DNA of 64,000 nucleotides from Phormidium tenue FACHB-886 (GTDB lineage Bacteria; Cyanobacteriota; Cyanobacteriia; Elainellales; Elainellaceae): assembly GCF_014764505.1 (NCBI RefSeq), contig NZ_JACXWX010000005.1, positions 124,001-188,000 on the forward strand, given 5' to 3'. The notes below the pieces were generated by a model. The model made no database searches. It saw only the letters and a list, made by a program, of their open reading frames with translations, and was not told the origin of the DNA. Below are positions 9,346 to 17,230 of the stretch, one piece after another; position 1 is the first letter of the stretch, and every line of letters starts with the position of its first letter. The position numbers were made by a program, and so were the translations under genes.

Positions 9346-9780
9346 GTGTCGCCAATGCAGCATTTTCGTAAACTCTTCGTTGTGCTTTCCCTCGTTCTAG
9401 TTTTGGTTACAACCTCTGCTTGTGGTGCAGCAACTCAAACGCGAGATACAGTTCAAAGCCCAACTGACAGAACCACAGTCGGCTATAGCCAACTGGAGCG
9501 GGGCAACACCGCTAGCGGACAAGATTTTGGTAACTGGGTTGTACAAACTAGCAAAGGCTTGATCCAGGATGCATATGTTCGGGATAACGACAAGCTAGGC
9601 GCAGTCATTTCACCGCAGGTTAAGCCGGATGAAGTCCGACCTTTAGCAAGATCGTTGGTACAAGGATTTCACAAAACCGCACCCGATCGAGACCTGAAAG
9701 TTTTGATGTACGCACCGGACAAGAAGTTGATTCTGACGGCAACCTACGACAAATCGAAGAACCAGGTTCAGTACGAATAG
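9346..9780 (+). CDS. Small lipoprotein, unknown function
   Basis: A 144-residue product with a positively charged N-terminus, a hydrophobic signal (LFVVLSLVLVLV) and a lipobox ending TTSAC, so it is probably lipid-anchored on the periplasmic side. The mature part is polar, with no domain I recognise. The GTG start at 9346 is chosen because a near-perfect AAGGAGG lies at 9334-9340 with 5-nt spacing; an in-frame ATG at 9355 and a longer frame from 9289 are less well placed. It lies among small stress-type genes and 65 bp before the next gene, so co-transcription is possible. Confidence 0.8.
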   Translation: MSPMQHFRKLFVVLSLVLVLVTTSACGAATQTRDTVQSPTDRTTVGYSQLERGNTASGQDFGNWVVQTSKGLIQDAYVRDNDKLGAVISPQVKPDEVRPLARSLVQGFHKTAPDRDLKVLMYAPDKKLILTATYDKSKNQVQYE

Positions 9781-9844
9781 GGTTGCAATTTCAACGAATT
9801 TTCAATCACCGTAGCATGAAGTTTATAACAGGAGATCTGCAATC

Positions 9845-10360
9845 ATGAGTAGCAGCGACAAATACAGACGCGAAATCATGAACGACCTCGCGCAAGGCGA
9901 CACAGAATCGCTAGGCGAGATGCCAGAAGCAAATAACTACGAAAACTTCGATGATTTTGCTCAGCGGTCTAGCCGTGAAGAGCGTCGGCAGTTGTTTGGC
10001 CACTCGTTCCATCCCGATCGAGTTCCCACCAGCCAGATGGAACCGGAACTGCAAAAGGCAATCGCTCAGATCAAGCCGAATGAACGCGACGATGTGGCGC
10101 GTGAATTCTTCAAGCATTTGAAGCAACGCGGTTTGAGCGATCGGGATTTGGAGCAGCAGTTGGGTCTCTCTACCCATCATGCCAGCCGCATGTCCGCAGA
10201 TGATGTGAGCAAACTGGCAGGTTTCACCTATCACAACCACCCAGACATCTTCCGGGAAGTGTTGGCAGACCAGCCAGCGCTGATCAAATTCCTCAGCAAC
10301 CCGCTCGTGGGCGCAGCATTTGGAGCGGTTGCAGCGAAATGGCTATCGAACCGTCGGTAG
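9845..10360 (+). CDS. Conserved-looking hypothetical protein with C-terminal hydrophobic segment
   Basis: A 171-residue protein that I do not recognise. The N-terminal two thirds is very polar and rich in Asp, Glu, Arg and Gln. The C-terminus (LIKFLSNPLVGAAFGAVAAK) is a short glycine/alanine-rich hydrophobic stretch that could be a membrane-contacting helix. The start is supported by an AGGAG at 9831-9835 before the ATG. The composition and the neighbouring lipoprotein and small stress-type genes suggest an envelope or stress role, but this is only context. Confidence 0.75.
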   Translation: MSSSDKYRREIMNDLAQGDTESLGEMPEANNYENFDDFAQRSSREERRQLFGHSFHPDRVPTSQMEPELQKAIAQIKPNERDDVAREFFKHLKQRGLSDRDLEQQLGLSTHHASRMSADDVSKLAGFTYHNHPDIFREVLADQPALIKFLSNPLVGAAFGAVAAKWLSNRR

Positions 10361-10471
10361 TAACTTTGGTAGCCAGTAAAGCATAAGCAGTTGCGTTGGG
10401 CGCTGAAGTTTCTTCAGGCTCAACGCAGCCGATCGAGGGTTAAGTTTGGTAACAGCACCGGGGAGGTTATT

Positions 10472-11671
10472 GTGGCACTACAGGGCGCAATTCTAGATAT
10501 TGATGGAACACTGGTTTTAAGTAATGACGCACAGGCGAAGGCTTGGGTTGAGGCATTTAACGCTTTTGGCTATGGGGCAACGTTTGAGCAAGTGCGTCCT
10601 TTGATTGGGATGGGTGGCGATCATTTGGTTTCTCAGATCGTGCCTGCATTTGATAGTGAAGAAGGCAGTGGCAAGGCGATCGCCGATCGCCGTAAAGAGC
10701 TGATCCTCAACCAATATTCTGCAAATTTGTCGGCTGCTAATGGCGCCCGCGAACTCGTCCTGAAAATGAAAGAATCAGGACTCAAGCTGGTTGCTGCAAC
10801 TTCGGCAACTTCTGAAGAGCTAGACGTTTTGCTGAAGGCGGCTGATGTGGAAGATTTGCTCCCGGAAGCAACGACTATTGATGATGCGGAAGCCTCTAAG
10901 CCATCTCCTGACATTGTAGAGGCTGCTTTACATAAGGCTCAGATGGCTCCAACCGATGTGGTGATGCTAGGCGACACACCCTACGATATTGAGGCAGCTA
11001 ACAAAGCAGGCGTAAAAACGATCGCTTTCCGCTGTGGTGGTTTCTCGGACGAAGACTTGTCGGGAGCGATCGCCATCTATAATGACCCTGCCGATCTGCT
11101 GGCACAGTACGATCAGTCGCCTTTGGCAGAGCAAGCTGGCCAGACACGGGCTAATGAGATGCAGGGTAGTAAAACGCAGGGTAGTAAGCAGGGTAGTGAA
11201 ATGCAGGGTAGCGAAATGCAGGCTAACGAAACGAAGATTAATGGAGCACAGGCTAACGAGTCCCAGGTTAATCCGGCGCAGGCTATTGGAGTCCATCCTG
11301 ACCAGCTAACTTCGGAGATAGACACTCTTAGAAATGAGCTCTCGACCTCCGAAGTTTCCCAAGATGGGCGTAAACTCGCGAACCAGATCAACGCTTTCTT
11401 GGATCAGTTTTTCCAATCCACGGGGCAATTCGCTCGGACAAATCAGCGTGCTCTGCGTGGAATTGGCCTGATTTTGGCTGTCCTGATTGCCACCAAAATT
11501 CTCTTTGCAATGCTAGATGCCCTCGATGACATTCCGCTGCTGCCAACGCTGCTGGAATTGATAGGAGTGAGCTATGCCATTTGGTTCACTAGCCGCTACA
11601 TGATGAAGGCTTCCACGCGGCAGGAGTTAGTTCAAAAGCTACAGAGTGCCAAAAGGAAGGTTGTAGGCTAG
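10472..11671 (+). CDS. HAD phosphatase fused by a repeat linker to a CAAD membrane domain
   Basis: A 399-residue fusion. Residues 1-215 form a HAD hydrolase of the phosphoglycolate/beta-phosphoglucomutase type: nucleophile motif D9-x-D11-GTL, a Ser/Thr motif near AATSAT (108-113), Lys143 and VVMLGDTPYD (163-172). Residues 228-272 are an imperfect five-residue repeat. Residues from about 295 match the cyanobacterial CAAD domain: amphipathic helices and two transmembrane segments (about 328-348 and 355-376) around DDIPLLPTLLELIG, then STRQELVQKLQ. CAAD domains are known on some aminoacyl-tRNA synthetases and on CurT-type thylakoid proteins, so this one probably tethers the phosphatase to thylakoids. 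The GTG at 10472 is chosen over the upstream frame because of GGAGG at 10462-10466 and because the HAD fold starts there. Confidence 0.87.
   Translation: MALQGAILDIDGTLVLSNDAQAKAWVEAFNAFGYGATFEQVRPLIGMGGDHLVSQIVPAFDSEEGSGKAIADRRKELILNQYSANLSAANGARELVLKMKESGLKLVAATSATSEELDVLLKAADVEDLLPEATTIDDAEASKPSPDIVEAALHKAQMAPTDVVMLGDTPYDIEAANKAGVKTIAFRCGGFSDEDLSGAIAIYNDPADLLAQYDQSPLAEQAGQTRANEMQGSKTQGSKQGSEMQGSEMQANETKINGAQANESQVNPAQAIGVHPDQLTSEIDTLRNELSTSEVSQDGRKLANQINAFLDQFFQSTGQFARTNQRALRGIGLILAVLIATKILFAMLDALDDIPLLPTLLELIGVSYAIWFTSRYMMKASTRQELVQKLQSAKRKVVG
11153..11287 (+). repeat. 15-nt period in-frame tandem repeat (HAD-CAAD linker)
   Basis: About nine imperfect copies of a 15-nt unit (core CAGGGTAGT or CAGGCTAAC) encode the pattern (S/N)-(E/K)-x-Q-(G/A). 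One unit is short by one codon. All length changes seen are multiples of 3, so the reading frame is kept. Confidence 0.85.
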
Positions 11672-11790
11672 GAACTTGGGGTAACCCAATCAGCGCTTGA
11701 AGACAAGGCTCACTTCAAGCAACTGGCAGGGAACCAGTGAAGCTTCCCATCTAAAATCCACTTAAACCAGCTATTCACAAGGAGGACTCT

Positions 11791-12003
11791 ATGCTTTTAC
11801 AGGACAAAAAGAACGGTACGCTTATCGAGATTACGGATACGACTGAGCTGTTTAACCCTGTCCGTAGTCAGGTTTCTGGACGTGATCAGGCAGGTCAGGA
11901 AGAGCAAGATCCAGTCATGTACGAAAAAACAGCGCTCATTTTTCCTTCGGGAGAAAATCTGCCGCGCTGCTGGATTGATGCAGAGTATAACGCTGCCAAA
12001 TAA
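11791..12003 (+). CDS. Short conserved-type hypothetical protein
   Basis: A 70-residue protein without signal peptide or membrane segment. It starts with MLLQDKKNGTLIEI and has a hydrophobic-strand pattern suggestive of a small beta-rich fold (NGTLIEI, TALIFPSGENLP). The start is well supported by AAGGAGG at 11779-11785. I recall proteins of this size and style as widespread unnamed cyanobacterial genes but cannot name a family. It is followed by strong hairpins and faces hemL. Confidence 0.75.
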   Translation: MLLQDKKNGTLIEITDTTELFNPVRSQVSGRDQAGQEEQDPVMYEKTALIFPSGENLPRCWIDAEYNAAK

Positions 12004-12027
12004 TTCTTAAAAGTGGGTGCTACCGTC

Positions 12028-12100
12028 AATCTCAATTCTTGGAAGGGGTGGCCCTCTAAGAATTGAGATTAACAGACTTGAGGGGTTCATAGACCCCTCA
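12028..12100. terminator. Two hairpins between convergent genes (11791 gene and hemL)
   Basis: Hairpin 1 has a perfect 13-bp stem (12028-12040 with 12058-12070, 17-nt loop). Hairpin 2 has a perfect 8-bp stem (TGAGGGGT, 12079-12086, with 12093-12100, 6-nt loop). They sit exactly between two genes that point at each other, so they probably end transcription in both directions. Confidence 0.7.
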
Positions 12101-12110
12101 GTTCATCCGC

Positions 12111-13412
12111 CTACAGGCTTGCCATTACCAATCGCGCCGCATCCAAAGTGCGATCGATGTCTTCATCGGTATGCGCTAACGACATGAAACCTGCCTCAAA
12201 CTGAGACGGTGCGAGGTAAACACCCTGCTCCAGCATGCCGCGATGGAAGCGAGCAAATTTAGCTAGATCAGCTTTTTTGGCATCTTCATAGTTATGAACG
12301 GGTCCTTCTGTGAAGAAAAAGCCAAACATGCCGCTGATCTGGCCACCACAGGCAGCATGACCGGTTTCTTGGGCAATCTGCAGCATGCCATTGGCTAGCT
12401 TTTTAGTAATCCGATCGAGCTGCTCATAGGTACCCGGACGCTGCAATAGCTCCAATGTTTTGATACCTGCCGTCATTGCCAGCGGATTGCCTGACAGCGT
12501 TCCAGCTTGATACATTGGACCCGCCGGAGCCACCATCTGCATGATGTCTTTGCGTCCACCATATGCTCCTACGGGCAGCCCACCGCCGATAATTTTGCCG
12601 AGCGTGGTCAGGTCGGGCGTGATGCCAAACCGCTCTTGAGCGCCACCGTAGGCGATCCGAAAGCCAGTCATGACTTCATCAAACACTAGCAGCGCTCCGT
12701 GTTCTTGAGTCAAGAGCCGCAAGCCCTCTAAGAATCCGGCATCCGGTGGAATAAAGCCTGCATTACCGACGATCGGCTCCAGAATCACACCGGCGATCTC
12801 CCCCGGATTTTCATTGAACAGCACTTTTACAGCTTCTAGATCGTTATAGGGAGCCGTTAGGGTGTTGGCAGTGGTAGATTTCGGGACGCCGGGCGAGTCT
12901 GGTAAGCCCAGCGTTGCTACGCCCGACCCGGCCTTAACTAGGAACATGTCAGCGTGCCCGTGGTAGCAGCCTTCAAACTTAATCAGCTTGTCCCGCCCCG
13001 TGAAGGCCCGCATCAAGCGCAGCACCCCCATGCAGGCTTCTGTCCCAGAGTTGACAAAGCGCACCATCTCAATGCTGGGCACAGCATTAATTACCATCTC
13101 TGCCAGCACATTTTCTAGATAGGAGGGCGCCCCAAAGCTAGTGCCTTTTTCCAGTGCGTCCCGGAGGGCAGCCAATACTTCTGGGTGAGCATGACCACAG
13201 ATTGCAGGACCCCAAGTGCCAATGTAGTCAATGTATTGATTGCCGTCTACATCCCAGATGTAAGCGCCCTTGACTCGATCAAAAACGATCGGCTGCCCAC
13301 CCACTGACTTAAACGCCCGCACAGGAGAGCTCACCCCACCCGGCATCAGCTTTTGGGCTGCCGCAAAAATTTCTTCTGATTTAGTAGTTTTCAGAGTGGT
13401 TGTGGTTGTCAA
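12111..13412 (-). CDS. hemL: Glutamate-1-semialdehyde 2,1-aminomutase
   Basis: PLP enzyme that converts glutamate-1-semialdehyde to 5-aminolevulinate, the committed precursor of chlorophyll, haem and bilins, in the cytosol. The 433-residue length is standard. Visible motifs are the N-terminal [39 protein letters not shown] and the PLP lysine K273 in [17 protein letters not shown]. Transcribed alone on the minus strand with a hairpin region after its stop. Its upstream neighbour is a divergent membrane-protein gene. Confidence 0.98.
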   Translation of the reverse strand: MTTTTTLKTTKSEEIFAAAQKLMPGGVSSPVRAFKSVGGQPIVFDRVKGAYIWDVDGNQYIDYIGTWGPAICGHAHPEVLAALRDALEKGTSFGAPSYLENVLAEMVINAVPSIEMVRFVNSGTEACMGVLRLMRAFTGRDKLIKFEGCYHGHADMFLVKAGSGVATLGLPDSPGVPKSTTANTLTAPYNDLEAVKVLFNENPGEIAGVILEPIVGNAGFIPPDAGFLEGLRLLTQEHGALLVFDEVMTGFRIAYGGAQERFGITPDLTTLGKIIGGGLPVGAYGGRKDIMQMVAPAGPMYQAGTLSGNPLAMTAGIKTLELLQRPGTYEQLDRITKKLANGMLQIAQETGHAACGGQISGMFGFFFTEGPVHNYEDAKKADLAKFARFHRGMLEQGVYLAPSQFEAGFMSLAHTDEDIDRTLDAARLVMASL

Positions 13413-13717
13413 AATCTTCTCCCTTTAACAGCTTCAATCGATAGCAATGCTTGATTAAGCAATGCCCGTTTTTCATAGTATGCCAGTTCAGTATGCTAGT
13501 AGGCTTTACGGCAAAAAACGATACTTGCCCTAGCGCAGATTGCCACAGGAAATGTCGCAATCTTTTGAGCTTAGTGGAGGCGAGAGCAGGTGCAACTCAC
13601 CACCCAGACGAAAGTCCTATCTTTGGGCACAGCGTGTTATGCCCGCCCATTTATTATCCTATCGAGTGAAAGCCGTATCGGTAGGCTGCAAGGAAAATCA
13701 AAGATTGATGACGCAAA
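13413..13717. other. Intergenic stretch between divergent hemL and a membrane-protein gene
   Basis: About 300 bp that should hold promoters for both neighbours. Overlapping short frames are present but lack ribosome sites and domain signal. I recognise no known RNA. Confidence 0.4.
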
Positions 13718-14143
13718 ATGCAACGGTTGTGGGTTTGGCTGAAATTCTACATACTCTCGGCATCTTGGTTAGTTGCCGTACTGATTATGTATGCCGAATT
13801 TCGCTTGAATCCACCTTCAGCCTCTACCGCGCTGGCTCACTTCAACATGATAGGCAGCCGAAATCTACCCGGTGAGTTTGAGCGAACTGTCTTTTTATCG
13901 ATCGTCGAGCTGGTGATTCTAAGTCTACTGCTACGTCCTTGGTCTACGGAGCGGCTGCCCTCCCGATTAAGTGTGGCGATCGGGCTGTTGCTGTTTTGGA
14001 TGGTGCTGTTTGGCATCGCGACCATGAACTCTGGCGGAATTTCTAGGGTGAACCTACTGTGGATGATTGGTATTTGGCTAGGTTTGCTGCTGGAGTTGGC
14101 GGGCTTGATGTTCTGGGAATGGCTGCGAAGCTTGCGGCGATAG
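13718..14143 (+). CDS. Four-helix membrane protein, unknown function
   Basis: A 141-residue protein with about four hydrophobic segments: near residues 5-25, 58-75, 88-107 and 113-134. Short basic ends (RSLRR at the C-terminus) suggest it sits in the inner membrane. I recognise no catalytic or family motif. The start codon has only a weak ribosome site, so it could begin slightly elsewhere. It converges with the fructose PTS operon across a long hairpin. Confidence 0.7.
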   Translation: MQRLWVWLKFYILSASWLVAVLIMYAEFRLNPPSASTALAHFNMIGSRNLPGEFERTVFLSIVELVILSLLLRPWSTERLPSRLSVAIGLLLFWMVLFGIATMNSGGISRVNLLWMIGIWLGLLLELAGLMFWEWLRSLRR

Positions 14144-14190
14144 AGTAAAATAGCTGGCATTTATAGCACTATGTGCCTTAATCAAAATTA

Positions 14191-14231
14191 TTTTATGTAA
14201 AAGCCCCGCAAAGCGGGGCTTTTACATAAAA
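14191..14231. terminator. Bidirectional intrinsic terminator (19-bp perfect stem)
   Basis: A perfect 19-bp stem (14191-14209 with 14213-14231) closes a 3-nt AAA loop. The core is GCCCCGC/GCGGGGC, flanked by T-rich and A-rich arms that give a U-tract on either strand. It lies between the convergent membrane-protein gene and fruA. Confidence 0.93.
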
Positions 14232-14293
14232 ATGTGTGCGTGTAGTACTCGTGTAGCGCTATAGCTAGGTTGACCCTAGCCTTACTGTGCCCT

Positions 14294-16165
14294 CTAGGTT
14301 TTTATGGAAGAAGCCAAATCCGGTGTTTGCTGGGCTTTGGATTTTGGCTGCCAGCGCTTGAGCTGAACAGCAACCAGGGCAGTTACCAGCGTACCGGCGG
14401 CGATCGCCACCACATATAGCCCACCATTGCCCACGGCGTTTGGAATTGCCAGAACGAAGATACCCCCATGTGGAGCGCGTAATGTGCAGCCAAACAGCAT
14501 TGACAGCGCTCCGGTCACGGCAGACCCCGCAATACAGGCGGGCAGCACCCGCAGCGGATCTTTGGCTGCAAAAGGAATTGCGCCCTCAGTGATGAAAGAA
14601 ATCCCTAGCACCGTTGCCACTTTGCCCGCCTGCCGCTCGTCTTCGTTGAACAAGCGTTTAGCGATCAGGGTTGCCAGCCCCAGCCCCAGCGGTGGGGTCA
14701 TTCCGGCTGCCATTACTGCTGCCATTGGCGCATAGAGGTTAGTTGCCAGTAGCCCCACTGCAAAGGTATAGGCTGCCTTGTTGACGGGTCCGCCCATATC
14801 CACTGCCATCATGCCGCCCAAGATTAAACCGAGAATGACGGCATTGGTTTGCCCCATGTTTCGCAGGAAAGCCGTCATCCCATCCAAAATTGCCTTAACC
14901 GGGACGCCAAACACATAAACTAGCAGCAGTCCAACGATCAGGGTAGACAGTAATGGAATGACCAGGACAGGCTTCAACCCTTCAAAGTTGGCAGGTAGGT
15001 TAATTTTCTCGCGTAGAAACAGCGCCACATACCCAGCCAAGAAGCCCGAAAGGATTCCGCCCAAAAAGCCCATCCCTAAATTAGCTGCCAGCATACCGCC
15101 AATTAGACCGGGGGCTAAGCCAGGGCGATCGGCGATTGAGAAGGCAATAAACCCAGACAGAACAGGTACAATCAGCGCGAATGCCGACTTGCCGCCAATT
15201 TGCATCAGCGCATCGCCCAGCGTTCCGGGTTCTGGCTCCAAACCAAACACAAACGAAAGGGCAATGATCAAGCCACCCGCCACAATCACAGGCAGCATAT
15301 ACGATACGCCCGTGAGCAAATGCTTATAAGGACCCGCCCGCCTTGCAGACTGATCGGTTTTGGCTTGCTGCACTGCCTGCATATAATCGCCCGATCGTCC
15401 TTGCCCACCGTTTGCTTCTGCTTGCCCAACGGCGACAGGTTCTGGCATCGCTAATGCCGATTCGATTACGCCAGTGCCGTTTTTGAGCGCCTGCGTTGTA
15501 GAGGTTTGGTACAGCCGCTTGCCCGCAAAGCGCGATAAATCTACATGCGTATCTGCCGCAATTACTACGGCATCAGCACGATCGATGTCATCGGCAGTCA
15601 GCTGATTTTTTGCCCCAACCGAACCTTGCGTTTCGACCTTAATCTCGTGCTTTAGTTGGACGGCCGCTTTGCGAAGCGCTTCGGCTGCCATAAAGGTATG
15701 GGCAATCCCGGTGGGGCAGGAGGTGATACCAACCAGATATTTCGATCTATTAGCAGCGACCGATGGCACCGGAACTGACGCGGAAGCCGCTGCAGCTGGG
15801 GGAACTACAGAGGGCTGGGGCGTAGTCTGTGGTGCTTGGGGTGCTCTCGATCGGGCTTCTGCAACGGCAGCTTCGATCACTGAGTGGGTATCTCGGATCG
15901 CTCTGCTAGTGGAGACGGTGTAGACTGGTTTGCCCTGAAACCGATCGAGGGGAACATGAATATCGGCAGCAATGATGACCAGATCCGCAGCCGCAATTTC
16001 AGCATCGGATAACACTGCTTGGACACCGTTCGCTCCTTGAGTTTCCACACGCATCTCGTAGTCCATGACCTGCGCTGTTTTCTTGAGCGCTTCGGCTGCC
16101 ATGAAGGTGTGCGCTACGCCAGTAGGGCAGGCAGTCACCGCAACTATTTTTTGAATGGGTTCCAT
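14294..16165 (-). CDS. fruA: Fructose-specific PTS permease, EIIB-EIIB-EIIC
   Basis: Inner-membrane transporter that takes up fructose and phosphorylates it to fructose-1-phosphate. The 623-residue protein has two tandem EIIB domains (about 5-105 and 142-240) and an EIIC membrane domain (about 281-610, around nine hydrophobic segments). Both EIIB domains carry the active-site cysteine motif CPTG-(V/I)-AHT, at Cys13 and Cys150. In the E. coli FruA as I remember it, the first domain (B') lacks the cysteine, so the double site here is unusual. It is last in the operon, 53 bp after fruK. No EIIA domain is attached; that function is on the fruB-type protein. Confidence 0.95.
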   Translation of the reverse strand: MEPIQKIVAVTACPTGVAHTFMAAEALKKTAQVMDYEMRVETQGANGVQAVLSDAEIAAADLVIIAADIHVPLDRFQGKPVYTVSTSRAIRDTHSVIEAAVAEARSRAPQAPQTTPQPSVVPPAAAASASVPVPSVAANRSKYLVGITSCPTGIAHTFMAAEALRKAAVQLKHEIKVETQGSVGAKNQLTADDIDRADAVVIAADTHVDLSRFAGKRLYQTSTTQALKNGTGVIESALAMPEPVAVGQAEANGGQGRSGDYMQAVQQAKTDQSARRAGPYKHLLTGVSYMLPVIVAGGLIIALSFVFGLEPEPGTLGDALMQIGGKSAFALIVPVLSGFIAFSIADRPGLAPGLIGGMLAANLGMGFLGGILSGFLAGYVALFLREKINLPANFEGLKPVLVIPLLSTLIVGLLLVYVFGVPVKAILDGMTAFLRNMGQTNAVILGLILGGMMAVDMGGPVNKAAYTFAVGLLATNLYAPMAAVMAAGMTPPLGLGLATLIAKRLFNEDERQAGKVATVLGISFITEGAIPFAAKDPLRVLPACIAGSAVTGALSMLFGCTLRAPHGGIFVLAIPNAVGNGGLYVVAIAAGTLVTALVAVQLKRWQPKSKAQQTPDLASSIKT

Positions 16166-16218
16166 TTTTATTTTCCGTTTATCAATAGCAAAGTGAAGTG
16201 CTAATTCAACGCTGCTTT

Positions 16219-17157
16219 TTACATTGGTTCAATCGTGACCTGCGCCAAAAGCGATTCCACCTCTGCAGACGGCGGCAACCGTGCCCCCACTTGGCTTAAC
16301 GTCCCGACTGAGAAAGCTGTTGCCAATCGAGCGCAATCTGCTAAAGGCAGGTTTCGCAGCTTACCTGTGACAAACCCTGCCACCATGGCATCGCCCGCCC
16401 CCACGGTACTGATTACCTCTACTCGCGGTGGACGCGCCCATAGCGCTGTTTCTGGTTCAACGAACAGCGCGCCCTCGGCTCCCATCGATACCACAATGCA
16501 GCTAATTCCTTTTGCCAGCAGCTCGCGAGCGGCCTGTACAATCTCAGATTTGCTTGTGAGCGATCGCCCTAGCCCCTCCTGTAGTTCATCCAAGTTGGGC
16601 TTAATAGCATAGGGGGCAGCCGCGATCGCCTGCCGAAAACTTTCTCCGCTGGCATCCAGCACCACGGTTTTTCCCTGTGCTTTTAACCGCTGAGTCAGCT
16701 TGGCATACAGGCTCGGATCAACTTGTGCCGGTAAACTGCCTGCAAGAATGAACCAGTCATGGTCGATCGCCAGCTCATCAATAATGCGATCGAGGATCTC
16801 CACCTCTGCTGCCGTGGGAGCCAGACCCGGAAAGTTAATATCAGTTACTTGGTCTTGCACCTCATCAATAATTTTGATGTTAGTGCGGGTGCGCCCAGCA
16901 ATCGGCACAAAGCGATTGGGAATAGACTTACGATCGAACCAGGTTTGGAACAAGTTCAGATTCTCTTTGCCCAAAAATCCGGATACGGTGACAGCAACAC
17001 CAAAGTCACTCAAAAAGGATGCCACATTTACGCCTTTGCCACCCGGATCGGCTTGCTCCCACTGAACGCGATTAACCTCTCCTGCCTTGAAATTAGAGAT
17101 TGCAGCGGTCTGATCGATCGCTGGGTTGAGCGTGACGGTCACAATAGAAGAATTCAT
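16219..17157 (-). CDS. fruK: 1-phosphofructokinase
   Basis: PfkB-family kinase that converts fructose-1-phosphate to fructose-1,6-bisphosphate in the cytosol, linking the PTS to glycolysis and the Calvin cycle. The 312-residue product has the substrate motif [17 protein letters not shown] near residue 40 and the C-terminal PfkB signature [10 protein letters not shown] with the catalytic Asp. Its place between the PTS phosphotransferase gene and fruA makes 1-phosphofructokinase much more likely than tagatose-6-phosphate kinase. 73 bp separate it from the upstream gene. Confidence 0.95.
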   Translation of the reverse strand: MNSSIVTVTLNPAIDQTAAISNFKAGEVNRVQWEQADPGGKGVNVASFLSDFGVAVTVSGFLGKENLNLFQTWFDRKSIPNRFVPIAGRTRTNIKIIDEVQDQVTDINFPGLAPTAAEVEILDRIIDELAIDHDWFILAGSLPAQVDPSLYAKLTQRLKAQGKTVVLDASGESFRQAIAAAPYAIKPNLDELQEGLGRSLTSKSEIVQAARELLAKGISCIVVSMGAEGALFVEPETALWARPPRVEVISTVGAGDAMVAGFVTGKLRNLPLADCARLATAFSVGTLSQVGARLPPSAEVESLLAQVTIEPM

Positions 17158-17230
17158 AGGACATGTCGAGTAGAGGCGGCAGGCACATACCCACCGCGAT
17201 CGGGGGCAGCAGCAGATCTGCCTATGGGTG

